A stretch of DNA of 64,000 nucleotides from Bryopsis sp. KO-2023. Lineage: Eukaryota > Chlorophyta > Ulvophyceae > Bryopsidales > Bryopsidaceae. The DNA is taken from contig BSYQ01000001.1 of the NCBI GenBank assembly GCA_030272585.1, positions 2,356,001-2,420,000 on the forward strand, given 5' to 3'. The position numbers and the translations under genes were made by a program. Shown here piece after piece: positions 10,993 to 24,093 of the stretch; the stretch's first letter is position 1, and each line of letters starts with the position of its first letter. The notes below the pieces were generated by a model that was not told the origin of the DNA, did not search any database, and saw only the letters and a list, made by a program, of their open reading frames with translations.

Positions 10993-13496
10993 TCACGAGT
11001 CGCCGCTTTCCAGATCCTCAAACTTGATTGGGTCATTTCCGGTGTTTGATTTTTTTTGTCGCTTGTCTCCCTGTGAGCATTCCCCAGACACAGGGGAGGT
11101 CGTGCGTTTCAGATATGGAATCACATTGTCATTTTCGTCGAGGCACTCGGTATCCTCCCCTCTCCCTTCTTCCGTTTCGGTGTTCCCATCTTCCTTCCCT
11201 GCCTCCCTGCTGCCCAGTGGCTCCAAATCCACACTTCCACGAATCACGTACCCCAGCTTTATCGCAAACAGTTGGATTTTTGCAATTGCTTGAGTCACCG
11301 AAAGCGGCAATCCTAAAACAAACATCATTACATCATCACATCACACATACACAAATAAAAACACATCCACATACACATGCACATGTACATGCACATACAC
11401 ATCACACATACACAAATAAAAACACATCCACATACACATGCACATGTACATGCACATACACATACACATGCACATGCACATACACATACACATACACATG
11501 CACATGCACATGCACATGGTTGCCATGCTTTGCAAGCTGAGTGCCAGGTGGCGGGTGTAAGATGTAAGCAGGCCTACTTCCCCCATACCATCATCAGATA
11601 GGTCCTCTCCGTCAAGGTCATCCACGAGACCCCCACCAAACATTGCTTCAGCCATCGGGATCCCATCCACTCCAGAATCGTCTTTCCAGCCAACAGGTAT
11701 GATTGGCACTCCACTCAGTATCGGAATCGGTACTGGTGTGCTCTCCGAATTCATCATACCCACACTCCCAGCAATCTGCAAGTCCATTTCTTGTGGAACG
11801 CTTCCCTTGAGCATGCTGGCAGGGACTGAGGTGGAAGACGGCAACGGAATTGGCAAAGACACGGTTGTGGCTTGGGAAGGTCCTCCCGCAGGCAGAGATG
11901 TGCTCTCCGATTGTGGCAAGAAAGGATGTAGTCTTGTCATGGGTGCCGATCGGGAGTTTGTTGGTACATGAGAGAAGTGGTGCGATCGGGAGTTCCTTCA
12001 AAATATTAATCGAAGAAGCCCACATCAGTGGTCAACCTATCGGGAAAATTGAATTCCCCTCGCAATAATTCTGTGGTGATACCCATGTGACAGCACCACT
12101 CCTGATGTTACTTGCTCCTTGAGCGTATATGAAGAACGATATTCCCTGTAAACCCACCTATCACTTATGATGTCCGTGTATCGGGTGGCAGGCCTTCGAA
12201 CCCTTCTTCTTCGGATCGCCCGATCGTTAACCAGTGGAGCCAGCGGGTGTTGCGCACCACCTCCACCCCGCCTCCCCCCTCCAGAATTATCGCCCTGAAT
12301 GCTGTCACTACCAGGAAGCCCCTCCCCTTGCCACCCCAGCCCGGTTGAAGTGTTGCCACAATGATTGAGTCTTGGAAATTGTCCATTTGCTCCATTCAGC
12401 ATCGCCTGATTGCTTGGGACAGTGGCAATAAATCCCGAGGACGTGGTCGGAGGGTTTGAGGCTGAGTTATCAGATGTAGTCAGTCGATTCACAAGCGTAT
12501 ATGGAAGATGCCGGTCCAGCTGTCCTGCAAAATGGGGCTGTCGCAACCCATTACATGACTTTTTTCAACAGAGCATCCGGAATGATGGAGTGTAGAACAA
12601 GCATTTTCCAAAGCAATTTGTCCTCCACATATTCCAAGCAAATATGTTGGGAAAGACATCACTTCTGAATGCGCATTGAAGAAGATGTTCTTGAACAGAT
12701 GGGTTCATCAGGAAGACAGGCTAAACCCCGAACCTGGACAAACCGGTTGGTACTTGGCAGTGCCCTATCTTGAGTGTGGCCAATCCCACTTCCCTCCAAG
12801 TTGGCATAAGTTTCAAAATCTGGAAGTGCACTTGCCCAAGCGGGGATCTGCCAAGAAAGAAATCCCTCACATGATTTCAATCCGATTCACCGCATCGAAA
12901 TCAAGATGGAAAACGTCAACCCGTGGATCGCACGGAAAACGAGGTAAGTACTACGGGAAAATACCTGCAGGTTGTTGGCACGGTTACCGCCTCCCGCCTC
13001 GGGGGACTGTGAGGCCGGGCTCGTAGAGTTCGAGAGAGGGGAAAGAAGAACTTGGCAGGGTCCTGAAAGACACAGACCCGAGCCTCCTGCTTCAGAACTC
13101 GAAGGCTGATGTTACATATCAATATCGCAGTGACACTACTAAAGCACGGATATATAGAAGTGGGGGACAGTTTGAGACGGAAACAAAAGTGACCTTCGGA
13201 CAGCATGCCGGCGGTCCTTTGGTGTGCTTTGATCCCCACGCGGTCGTCCAAACAGAGCACAGACCCTGTGAAGAGCAAAAATTAACGAAATGTCAGCCTC
13301 TCCAGATCGAGCCGAGGCTTAGTCGGTCTGACTTTTCTTGTACAGCAACTGTTGCTCCCTTACCTCCTACCTCTGACTCCTCCCGAAGCTCTCATCGAAA
13401 ATCCGCACGCTGATCCCTGCACACGCGGTTGGGTACAAGCCTTTGGGCGTCGGTATTCGTAGGTAGACCGTGGTCCTCCGTGAACCAGTCCGACAT
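10993..13496 (-). CDS. Uncharacterised multi-exon protein, acidic C terminus
   Basis: I do not recognise a family. On the minus strand the ATG at 13496 (MSDWFTEDHGL) begins exon 13425-13496. It joins in phase to 13194-13265 (GLCSVWTTAWGSKH), then plausible exons at 12965-13062, about 12734-12847 (HFQILKLMPTWREVGLATLK), about 12130-12540, about 11600-11990 and 10993-11312. The middle is Ser/Pro/Gly/Asn-rich with a basic RRRRVRRP patch. Next come a repeated NSRS element, an acidic DDLDGEDLSDDG stretch, and a charged tail ending FEDLESGDS. The basic patch plus acidic tail would fit a nuclear regulatory protein, but that is a guess. The joint near 12540-12740 is unresolved. A CATACA microsatellite fills the last intron. 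The gene starts 194 bp from the AlaRS gene, head-to-head. Confidence 0.5.
11338..11518. repeat. ACAT/CATGCA microsatellite with 62-bp duplication
   Basis: This is a (CACATA/CATGCA)n tract. Its first part, about 62 bp beginning 'catcacacatacacaaataa', is repeated head-to-tail at about 11338-11399 and 11400-11461. It lies between two supported exons of the minus-strand gene, so it is most simply intronic. The Met-Cys repeats it encodes on the minus strand are a translation artefact. Confidence 0.85.
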
Positions 13497-13690
13497 GGCG
13501 CTCGCCGCCAAATAACGTGTACTATGACAAATTATCATTTGGGCCCTGTCCTCCAATCCTCCAAAGCAGTCACAACCCAACCCAATGCAAACCACCAGCT
13601 TGTTTGCAGTGATTTCTGTTCCAACATTTGCATTTCGAAGCTCGATTTTTTGGGAAAGAAAAGTGTGCTGCAACGACACAGTGTCGAAGG
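13497..13690. promoter_or_regulatory. Shared divergent promoter region (inferred)
   Basis: Only 194 bp separate the ATG of the minus-strand uncharacterised gene (13496) from the ATG of the AlaRS gene (13691). Any core promoters and 5' UTRs must share or overlap this stretch, unless upstream non-coding exons exist. No TATA box is evident. The inference rests on gene arrangement only. Confidence 0.4.
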
Positions 13691-16600
13691 ATGGCGAAGG
13701 TCGAGAAGGAGGGGTTCGAAACGGCGTTTCGATGCTTCCAGTTGAAGGTCGTCGCTGCTTTCGCTGGTGTGGAGGCCCCTTCGGATGATGGGTCGAGCCT
13801 TCTCTTCAAGGCGAGTCGGCGGTATCAAGAGTTGCAAGTTTTAATATAAGAAAAAGCCCCCTGGAAAATTTTGGCTGCTGCAAATGATATCAACTGTCTG
13901 AAACTGGCCCAGACTCTACTGATTCTTGCAGGACTTTGAGGAAAAAATTTTCCTATTTTTTCGGATGCATTGTGTTGTTCTCCTTGATTGAAAAACTAAA
14001 AAGGTTTCAATGGAAAACAAATGAGACGTTCATGGCTTTTACAATTTCCAGGGATCGGCCGCCAGCTTGTTTTCCCTCAATGCAGCCATTCGAGGGTTGG
14101 CATCGCAAAAGAGAAACAGCACTTTTTATCCCCCTTCTCAAGCTTCGACGAATATCACGAGGTCCATGATCGATTCTTGGCTGGATTATGCATTGGATTT
14201 GGAAACCACCGTGAATGATTGGTGCCATCCGATCTGGGGTTTCTTGCCAAAAACAGAATCCAAGTTTTTTCTCGCCCCGGCCAAGACTGAGGCCAAATTG
14301 AAAGGCCTGGAGGAGGCGCTGGTGGAGGGCACTTTTCTGGTTGGAAATAGTGTGACTTTGGCTGATGTCGTCATTGCACTGAGACTGCTGCCTGCGTTCT
14401 TGACGGTAAATTTTGAACATGTCCAAAACAGATATTTCGACCACCTGGGATCATCAACTCCCTCTACATGGCATTTTTTGCAGTGATTGAAGCTGGAAAT
14501 TATTCTGGATTGAAGTGGTTAGATGAACATAATTCCAGTCCCCATATCAATCTCAGATCCAATGTAGGATAACACATGTTCTTTTGGCCTCCCAGGTTTT
14601 GGATGAGAAATTCTGGGCAATGTTCCCCAACTGCCTCCGTTGGCTGATCACCGTTTATCAACAGCCCGAATTCCAGAATGCATACCCAAAGCCACCCACC
14701 GTTCTTCAGAAAGCATTCGCATTCAGCAAATCTGGGGATCCGTGGGGAAAAGGTGCCCACCCACTCACACCCTTGCTGGACAGTTTGCCCAAGGTCTCCT
14801 CGTCCTTAGAATGGCCAGGGGACAAAGTCAGAGACACTTTTATCGAATTCTTCAAGGCCAAGCAGCACGACTTCGTTCCATCGGGTCCGGTGGTGCCTGT
14901 CAATGATCCAACTTTGCTGTTTACGAATGCGGGTATGAATCAGTACAAAAGCATTTTCTTGGGAGTGGCCGATCCAAACAGTGCCATGGGGAAGCTGAAG
15001 AGAGCCTGCAACTCACAGAAGGTGGGTACTTTACAATTTTCACTCGTTCTGAACGCCATGTATGAGGATGTAAATGGGCGATATTCCCCATGTAGTTGAG
15101 ACTTGACCCCAGTGCTGGACAACCAACCATCGAGAGTTGGAGACTTTTTTTGTGTGATTTTTTTCTTTTTGTGGATTTCTTTTTTTTTTGCCGTTTGTGA
15201 GGGCTGCTTTCTTATTCACAGCTTTTTTTGTGTGTGGGAACAGTGTATCAGGGCAGGTGGCAAGCACAATGACTTGGACGACGTGGGGAAAGATAACTAC
15301 CATCACACTTTCTTTGAAATGTTGGGGAACTGGTCCTTCGGGGACTACTTCAAAAAGGAGGCCATCGCCTGGGCGGTGGAACTCTTGGTGGAAGTTTTCG
15401 GTTTGGAAAGCGACAGGCTTTATGCGACTTACTTTGGAGGGGACGAGAAGTTGGGCTTGCCTGCCGATGAGGAGGCCAAGCAAATTTGGTGGGTGCTTCC
15501 TTCACCCGTTGAAACGCAAAACAAAGGATGTTTCGGTATGCTAACCCCACAAGCTCTTTGTGTGCCAGTGTGAATCTCATTTTTTTGAAATTGCTTGTGG
15601 GGTTGTTTTCGGTCTGAAACAGGTTGAACTACTTCCCCCTCGAGCGAGTGCTGCCTTTTGGATGCAAGGATAATTTCTGGGAGATGGGCGATCAAGGTCC
15701 CTGTGGCCCCTGCACTGAAATTCACTACGATCGGATCGGGGGCCGAAACGTGGCGGATCTCGTAAACATGGACGACCCCAATGTCTTGGAAATTTGGAAC
15801 GTTGTTTTCATCCAGTACAATCGGGAAGAGGATGGCTCATTGAAGACGCTCCCTGCGCAGCACGTGGACACGGGAATGGGGATGGAAAGAGTGACTTCAA
15901 TCCTGCAGAACAAAATGTCAAACTACGCAACCGATATTTTCGGTGGGTTGTGCACCCCAGTGTCAGCATTTGCGCTATGATATTGTGTGGAGCTGTTTTT
16001 TTGCCTGAGGATTTTGATTTTGTGTGTATTTTCAGGTCCTATATTTGATGAGATCGAAAGAATCAGTGGGGCTCGCCCGTACACCGACAAGGATAGTGAG
16101 GAAGACACTGATGGTGTGGACATGGCCTATCGAGTTGTTGCTGATCATATTCGAACATTGTGTTTCTCCATTGCTGATGGAGCTCGGCCCGGAAGCGATG
16201 GAAGAGACTACGTTCTGAGGCGGATCTTACGTCGTGCGGTGAGCCTTCCCATTCATTTTTTTTCTCAAGTTTTTATTTTCTATTTTGCCTGTCTTGTCTT
16301 TTTTTCTTCCTTGTGATGATGTGGAAAAAAAAAGACTTATCAAGTTGTAAAGATATATTTTCTGAATTATTTTCAAGGGGATATATTTCTTCTGAAAGAA
16401 CTAATGAGTTTTGATAAGGAGGGAAGAAAAACCCTATGTTCATTCCAGAGGGATGGAGGGCGATAGCAAAAATCTCCCAATGGTTTTAGAACCTTGAATT
16501 CGGCTGAAATAGCAATTGACATGTAGCAGCGATTGTTGTCCAGGTTCGTTTTGGTCGTGAAAGGCTCGGTGCGAAGGAGGGATTCTTCGCAAGCTTGGTG

Positions 16601-19600
16601 GACGTGGTGGTCAAAAATTTCGGAGGCTTCTACCCAGGATTAGCAGCTGCCCGCGATCAGATTTACGAGGTAATCCGCGAAGAGGAGGCCAGCTTTTCGA
16701 GAACCCTCATCAAAGGAATCGAAAGGTTCAAAAAAGCGGCTGCTGGTGCCAAGAATGGGGTGTTGGAAGGGTGAGGGCTTGATGCATACATGGCGATAAA
16801 CAAAGTTTGAAAAGTCTCGCTTGCTCAAGTGGTGGACAAGCTGGTCGTTGAAAGGATGCATTTTGACTGATCGGAATGGAGCAACATGGAAAAAGGGAGA
16901 TCTACAGGTTTCGTGCGAAAACTTGGAGTTTGTGCTGTGTCGAAGGTATGATGCTTTCGTGCTGTGGGATTCCTACGGTTTCCCAGCTGACCTCACTCAA
17001 ATCATGGCGGAAGAAGCTGGACTTCAAGTGGATATGCCTGGCTATGATCGAGCCCTGTTGGAGCAAAAAGAGAGGTCCCGGGCTGCAAACAAAAAAACTG
17101 CTGGGAAAGGTCTCAAATTTGAAGCCGAGGCCACCGCTTGGCTGAGCAAGAATGGAATCAACAGGACCAATGATGCCTTCAAGTACGAGGAGGGAGATGT
17201 GGGGACTGTCGTGGCTGCGATTTTGACAGCTGATGGATTTGTCGAGAGCGTGGATGAATCGACGACTGGTGCTGTTGGGATCGTTTTGGAATCAACCAGC
17301 TTCTATGCGGAGTCTGGTGGTCAGGTGCGCCGAGGACTCCGGAAAACCCCTGTGAAAGTGTGTTATTTTTAGCTGTCGGTTTACGAATTGACGATATCCA
17401 AAGAAAAATGCCAACAAAAAGTAAAGAAGAATGGAAAGGCGCAATAAGAGCCAGTTTCCATGAAAGTGAAGGTGAAGGTGTGTTTTTGCCGAATCTTGGA
17501 AATTTTTGGGTAAGAGATGGGGTCTTGTTTTGATTTGCAGGTTGGAGACACTGGAGTGCTTCAAGCGGGTAAAGGTGATTTCTCTGTGGCGGACTGCACT
17601 GTTGCAGCTGGGTTTGTTCTCCATGTGGGGGAGGCGGGTGTTTCGCTCAAGGTTGGAGAGAAAATCACAGCGAAGGTGGACTATGGCCGGCGACGGAAGA
17701 TCGTTCCGAACCACACCTTCACTCACATCCTCAACCATGGTCTCAGAAAAGTACTCGGACTCCATGCTTCCCAAAAGGTAAAAGAAAAATGCCAAAAAAA
17801 AAGGGTTATGTAGAATCCCCATCTGCAAAAACATGATTTTGCTTGGTGCGTGCAACGATGTATTTTGCGCTCTCATCTGGGAGAGGAAGGCAAAGATTTT
17901 ATTTATTTTTTTATTTTTTTTTTTTGGGGGGGGGGGTGAATGTGTTCGGCTCTTGCTCGACACGAATTGCTGATTGGGAAGAATACTGGTGCAGGGGTCC
18001 ATAGTGTTGCCAGATCGACTTCGATTCGATTTCTCGAATCCCGGCGTCGTGGATGCAGAAAAACTGGGGCAAGTCGAAGCCATCTGTCGGGAGCACATCG
18101 AGAAAGCCCTTCCTCTCTACGAGCGGGAGGTTCCTTTGGAGGAGGCCAAAAAAATCAACTGCTTGAGGGCTGTCTTTGGAGAGGTAGTGCTGATGCTGGT
18201 TGAGTTGTTTTCTGTATGAAAGTGGGCAGCATTGAATGTGGAAAAAACTCTGGGGAGTTGTGTTTTGCTGTTGCTTTTTTATGATGTTTTCAAGGGCTTG
18301 GTTTCAGGCATATCCTGACCCCGTTCGAGTGATCTCTATCGGGAGGCCAGTGGAGGAGCTGCTGGCGGCTCCCAAGGAAGAGTCCAATGAGGAATTTTCC
18401 GTGGAGTTTTGTGGTGGCACGCATTTGAAAAACACCAAGGAAGCTGGGGCATTCGCTTTGATTTCCGAAGAAGGAATTGCCAAGGGAGTGAGAAGAATTA
18501 TCGCCATGACAGGTTAGTTCCATCAGAGATCTGTTTTTTTCCTAGGGAAATTCTTCTTTTGTTTTTCCTTTTGCCCCTCTGGAAAATGCCAAGACTTGAG
18601 TCACACATCTTTCCTTTCTCAAATCCTGATTTGATACTTTTTGAGAAAATTTATGATGTGGTGTCGAAAATATATATCGAATATTTTCAAAACAAACCTG
18701 CAAGAACACCCCTGTCAGCCTTGTACCAGGAGTCCACCAATTTTATGCATGGGGTGTTTTTTTCTTCAGGGGAGGAAGCTGAAGGAGCCATTGAAGAGGG
18801 AGACAGGCTTTCTGCTGTAATGGATTCGGCAGAGTCCCAGTCTGGCGTCAATTTGGAGAAATCCGTGAACTTGTTGAAACAAGAGCTGGAGTCAGCTGTG
18901 ATTCCTGCTGCTGTGAAAGCCTCTCTCAAAACGAGACTGGGGGTGGTCACCAAGAAGTTGCTCGAAATGCAGAAGGCCGTAGCAGCCGACAACAAGAAGA
19001 AAGCGATCGAACTAGCATGTGGAGGCGCAGATGAGGTGATTCAGAGGTTTCGCATCTTGACAACCACAGTCGATCGTCCGTTTTGCTGGTGCCATTCCAT
19101 GTGTTCATTGTTTTCTTTCTTGATTTCTGGTGATAGGCACACAACAAGAACCTTCCCTATGCTGTGTTGCGGGTCGATGTCGGGCTGGACTCCAAAGCAC
19201 TTAATGACGCCGCTGCTGGAATTCTGTCAAAATACCCAGAGATGTGTGTCATGCTGTGGAGCGTCGATGAGAGCAAGGGCAAAGCCCTAGCACTCGGAGT
19301 GAGTGCAACTGGCCACCCTCTCGGTGATAAACTACTGCATGTCACCCCATGCAAGGTGTTGAGTAAACGCTTGAAGTGATTTTTTTTATTGTTCTTTTTG
19401 TAGAATGTGCCAAAATCTAAGAGTGCGACTCTGAAAGCTGGAGACTGGGTGAAGGATGCTCTTGCTGTGGTGGGTGGAAAGGGAGGTGGCAAACCAACCG
19501 TTGCACAAGGACAGGGGCCAGATTTTGCCAAGGTGGGGTGGAGACTGCAAAGGTTAAAATGCTTTGAATTGCAACCCAGGGTTGCTGTCTTCTGTGAATG

Positions 19601-19727
19601 TGCCCACAATTGCTCTGGTCTGCTCTGGCTGCATCCTTGCTAAGAAAAACTTGCTTTGTGCTAATTGAAATTTCAGGTGCCCCAAGCAATGGAAGCTGCC
19701 GTAGCCTTTGCAGCTGGAAAGTTGTAA
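13691..19727 (+). CDS. AARS1: Alanyl-tRNA synthetase with N-terminal GST-like domain
   Basis: This enzyme charges tRNA-Ala. Fifteen exons (14 introns) join in phase to 1170 aa, from 13691-13810 and 14052-14405 through to 19404-19532 and 19677-19727. The first roughly 220 residues form a GST-like region. Its C-terminal half is clear: [14 protein letters not shown], then [21 protein letters not shown], then [13 protein letters not shown]. After a short linker the AlaRS starts at [19 protein letters not shown]. The catalytic core is complete ([51 protein letters not shown]). The editing domain keeps both metal-binding pairs, HTFTH and CGGTH. The C-Ala domain ends [10 protein letters not shown]. 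The first intron would use a GC donor (AAG|GCGAGT). No targeting peptide is seen, so the product is probably cytosolic. Confidence 0.93.
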
Positions 19728-19866
19728 AAGGGTGATCGAGGGGGAATAATTCTTTTTTCTCGATTCGACCAGCATTTGCCCTGGTGTTATCCCATAAAAT
19801 TTCCAGCCCATGACCGAATGAAGTGCTCGACTCATCCATTGTTTTTAAGTTGAAGGAAAGCATGTG

Positions 19867-20175
19867 TCAGTTGCTTTCTTTGTTTGCCCATTTCATCTTG
19901 TGTTCCTTGTATGCTCTGTACGAATCCGTCTCTAAAGGGGCGGCGATCGTGACTTCTTTGTTGCGGACGTTCCAACTTCCGATATCTGAGGGCTGGATGC
20001 CGGGTCGATTTTCGCGCGTCTGCTTGATCCTTCTCGTTTCCTCTCTGATGCGATCCAGGAGTTCTCGCTCCTCTGGATCGTCGGTGTTGATGGTGGAACC
20101 GAACAACTCCAATTTCGTTTCCAACTCTGATAGCTCCACTGGGTGGCCCATGTCGACCGCTTCCCTTGGCGGCAT
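19867..20175 (-). CDS. Small charged protein of unknown function
   Basis: This is an intronless frame of 102 codons from the ATG at 20175. The product starts MPPREAVDMGHPVELSELE and is rich in Glu, Arg and Lys. A probable coiled or helical stretch (DPEERELLDRIREETRRIKQ) is followed by a conserved-looking block around NRPGIQPSDIGSW. I do not recognise the family. The composition and helix pattern differ from the surrounding spacer DNA, which favours a real gene. It converges on the AlaRS gene with a 139 bp gap and lies just inside the right inverted-repeat arm. The alternative frame 19932-20198 is a shadow. Confidence 0.55.
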   Translation of the reverse strand: MPPREAVDMGHPVELSELETKLELFGSTINTDDPEERELLDRIREETRRIKQTRENRPGIQPSDIGSWNVRNKEVTIAAPLETDSYRAYKEHKMKWANKESN

Positions 20176-23100
20176 TTGGGATCCAGATCGAATTTCAAGA
20201 AATCAAGCGTTCCAACGCACTCCAGTCAAGTGCAACAAGAGCCTTGAGATCCAGTCCCCTCTTTTCATCATCTCCTCATTGCCACATAATAAACTTGTTC
20301 TTACTGTCTCTGTGGAGCCAGTGTTTCTTCTGGGATTGATTTCAGTGACACTGGAAAACACTTTCGAGCGATCCAGACGACATTACAGTGTCCTGTCCAC
20401 TGACCCCGTCCAATCGATCAAGATGGGGGCACAGGCCTGTCTTGAGTTGGCAGAGTTTTCCTTGCACAAAGTCCTTTTGCAAGGATATTTTCACAGCGAT
20501 GGAGACCAACTGAATCAAGATAGAACATCCTTTGTGCAATGGGGAGACTTGCAGTGGGTCTTGTCCAACACTAGAGACAGCATGGGCTCCAAACACCAGT
20601 CATTAGACACAGTCAAAACCATGAGCCACAAATCAGAGCTGTTCACTTACTTATCTACATTTGCCACATACACTAAGAAAAAAAAAAGGAGTCTGGGCAA
20701 TTCCAGGAGGTTATGGCACCACCTCAAAAGCCAATGCATCCCTATCAATGGACAGTACAAGGAAAATCACCGGATGGCGCGTGCCTGGATGATAAAGTCC
20801 ATCAACCTCTGACAGCCTCACCATTTTTTCCAGTTGCAAAGATCACTGTAAAGGGCCTGAAAAGGGTCATTACTTGATAGGACACTAAAGAATTTGAGCA
20901 ACAGACAGGCTTTGAACAAAGGCAAGGTTTGGAATGATATCCGCAGGCTGGCGAGAGTAGCAAAAATCGACAAAAAGGAACAAAAGATGCATGTTAAAAG
21001 GATGGCCAAATCCACATCAATATCTACCACAACATGCTATTTCAAAACAAGGCAGGCGGAAGGCGACCCTTATATTTGGTTCTATGTCCAATCAAATCAA
21101 CCACCCTGACTAATCCTTTCCCCATGACTCAACCCTCTCCTCCCAACCCCTTCATTCCTTATTTTCACACTAATCCATGTTCAACTCTTTGCTAGTTGAA
21201 CTCTTCATCATTCCACAATAGACCCCTGGGTTTCGCTGGCAGATGACTGAGCCGTTTGAGATCAACAGTCGAGGCTTATAGGGGCAGGAACCAACAAGTG
21301 ACGACTCTGGCTCACTCTTCAACAGGAGGCTGCAGCATGCTGTGAAAAAATAACAAAACTTTGCCTTCAGTCAAGCAAAAGAAAAAGAAAAAACCACCAT
21401 CCCAATTTACAGTTTCGGTTCATGTCGGTGACAGAAAGAAAAGAACACCTGTAAATAAAGAAAGGATCCTACCCCACACCAAATTCTACCAACCTACTTT
21501 GCAAACACTATGCATTAGATACAATGAAGCCAGACTATTGAAACACCTTCACCTACTCAGATCATTGAGCTCCCAGGTAGCCATCACGAAAAATTTCACA
21601 TCCACAGCAATTTGCCCGTTTTTTTTTATTTCTTCAGTGGGCCACAGTCCCCTTCAGCTCGTTTTATTTCTATTTCACATGCTTTTGCCATGATTTGCAG
21701 CGGATCATCTCAGACTTTGTGCGATGATATCTACTTGTAGCTTTCGTCGCTCCCTTTCCCAAACTTCATGGTGCCTGTAAGGAAGCAATTAAAAAAACAT
21801 CAAAAAAGATGAATCCCTGACACTTGCACAGTTGATTTGTTTCTGTGATGCGTTGGGTGTGCACAAAACATGAGGCAATCTTTTCTTTTTTATTCTGCTG
21901 GAACACACTGTTGAAAGTAAGGAACAGTGAGGATGATCGATCCAAGTGTTATATAACCAAAGATATTTTTTTGCTGAATTGATAGTCACCTCAGATCTCG
22001 GGCACCTCACTCCAGCCATGGCACTTAGAACATCTGGAGTATGACTCGATCTGTACTTCCATGCCTTTTTTCCACTCCCAGAATTTCCCCAGGCCAGGCA
22101 ACTGCTCTTGATGACTTCCTTTTCCACATAACCAGCCTCTTTTTTCCAGTAGTACAGTGCATTCCATTCCTTCCCCTTTTCCAAAAGCTTTCTAACTGGA
22201 CACAGCGTAAAAAAATATGGTGAGCTCATCAATCACTGTCCCAGCAGCCCATTTACTTTGAACATACAGACCTTTCAAAACAAATCAAACATCTCCAAGC
22301 CAGGTTTTGTTTTTTTTAGATCCTGGAAGCTTTGCCGTTCACACATTCATTCTCACCTTGTTTAATCACCATAGATCTTGGGCCAGCATTTCTCGAAACA
22401 ATGTGTGCTGGCCAGTCCTTGCTTCTTTCAAAAATCTCTTTATCACACCCCTTACACGTGCTTCCGAAGTGTATGTTTTCCACGAACAATAATTTGATTG
22501 ATCTCCAATGATGCTTTTTGCTCCAGCCTTAAATAAGACTCCATGCTTGGCTGATGTGTGGCACTCCATTGCCGCGCCACAGTGTTGAAAAAATTGAAAA
22601 AACGAGAAGAAAAAAAATCTATTCCTTGACTTTCATAATAAATTGTTTCTGCTGTTGATCAACCTCCTTGAGATTCACCAGAGTGTGTTGAGCTGCATTG
22701 ATAAAGTCACCTTCCAGAAGAGGTGAATTTGCATTGAGAAAAGTTCCGGCTTCGGGCAGCCAGTTTAAAGCTTTGAATGAGGATATTGAGATAGGCTTGA
22801 TATCAAGTCTTTCGAAACAAAAAAAAACTGAGCCTGATCTGTATTGTGAAGGGCTCTCGTTAAGTTCATTGTTTTTCTCGGGAAACAACTTGATGATTCA
22901 TTGATGGACTGGATGTCTGACCTCACATTTTGATGAGTCAGAATTTGAAACCACAACAGTTGAAAATGATGCATAAAACATCTTTTGCTTACTTGTCTGC
23001 AGCCGACATTTTTACGCAATGCAAGCCAATGTTACAGCACTTTTCAGAAGCAGATCTCCTTGAAACTCCTTGCAAAAAGACTTTACCTTTCCAAAAATTC

Positions 23101-24093
23101 TCCATTTCCTTTCAACTTGAGGGATGCACAATATTTTTTGAATCTTCTCCACAGTTTGCAGCAGCTTGCTTTGATTGAGCTTTTGAAAACGTCACGATGC
23201 ATCGATCTTGAGATTTAATGGGTCGTTAAAGGACTTCCATACAGCCCATTTTTGAATAAAAAACTAAAGCAGTTGAGAAATGCCTCGGATTGAATCGAGC
23301 ACAAATTTTGATATTTTTTGTTTACACAGTAGGAAAGGTACTTTCAATTGAACTGACTCAGGATTTTTTGACTCCAACAAAAGGATTGCTTTTGAAATAC
23401 TCATTGATCTTGGCAGAATTGTGATTCCACCCAGTTCCAAACAGAACCTTTGGACTTGACGACTGCAACATTCGCAACAGAACGGAGTGATAAAACAACT
23501 TGATATTTTGATTCTTTGGAATTTGCACATCACGAAATGATCAAACACCAAGCAAGTCTTGGGGGTTAAGTGCCGTACAGTTGATGGATTGCTGATATCA
23601 TCCAGAAAATAAGTACTTGCTTTCTTCGAGTCGAATAAAGTTGAATACCATTGATGCCTCTGATTGCATTCTGGCTCGATCAGCCTGGTCCATGTATCCC
23701 CCAAAGGCAGGATTTCTGAGTCACCTGCACATACGAAAACACACTCAGAACATCACAAACTCAACATAAAAAACTGAACTGTACAAAACAAATAAAAAGT
23801 ATCTTTAAAAAAAAAAGCAATCAGGAGCAAAGTCCAAGCGTAGTCAGAAGATTTTATGTACCTTTTTGGATGATAGAAGTTCAGTCTGATGCGACTGCCT
23901 CACTGACGGTCAGACATCCTCTCCTCACAAGCAACCTTTGTCCAATGCTTCTCATCCAAGTTTCTGACGCATCTTGATAGGCAGGCAGCACTCCCTTTCC
24001 CTGGCTTTCAACGCCTCCAGCGCGTTTCTCTGGCTTCTTTTCTTAACTACGAACTATTTCCCTCCTATTATCTTTTTTTTTTTTTTAAACCCC

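Noticed and set aside
11341-11517. Met-Cys and His-Thr repeat peptides
   Set aside because: They are translations of the CATACA microsatellite that lies in an intron.
19823-20812. 329-codon plus-strand frame
   Set aside because: It lies opposite the likelier small minus-strand gene and then runs into the diverged inverted-repeat arm; no domain or splice signals support it.
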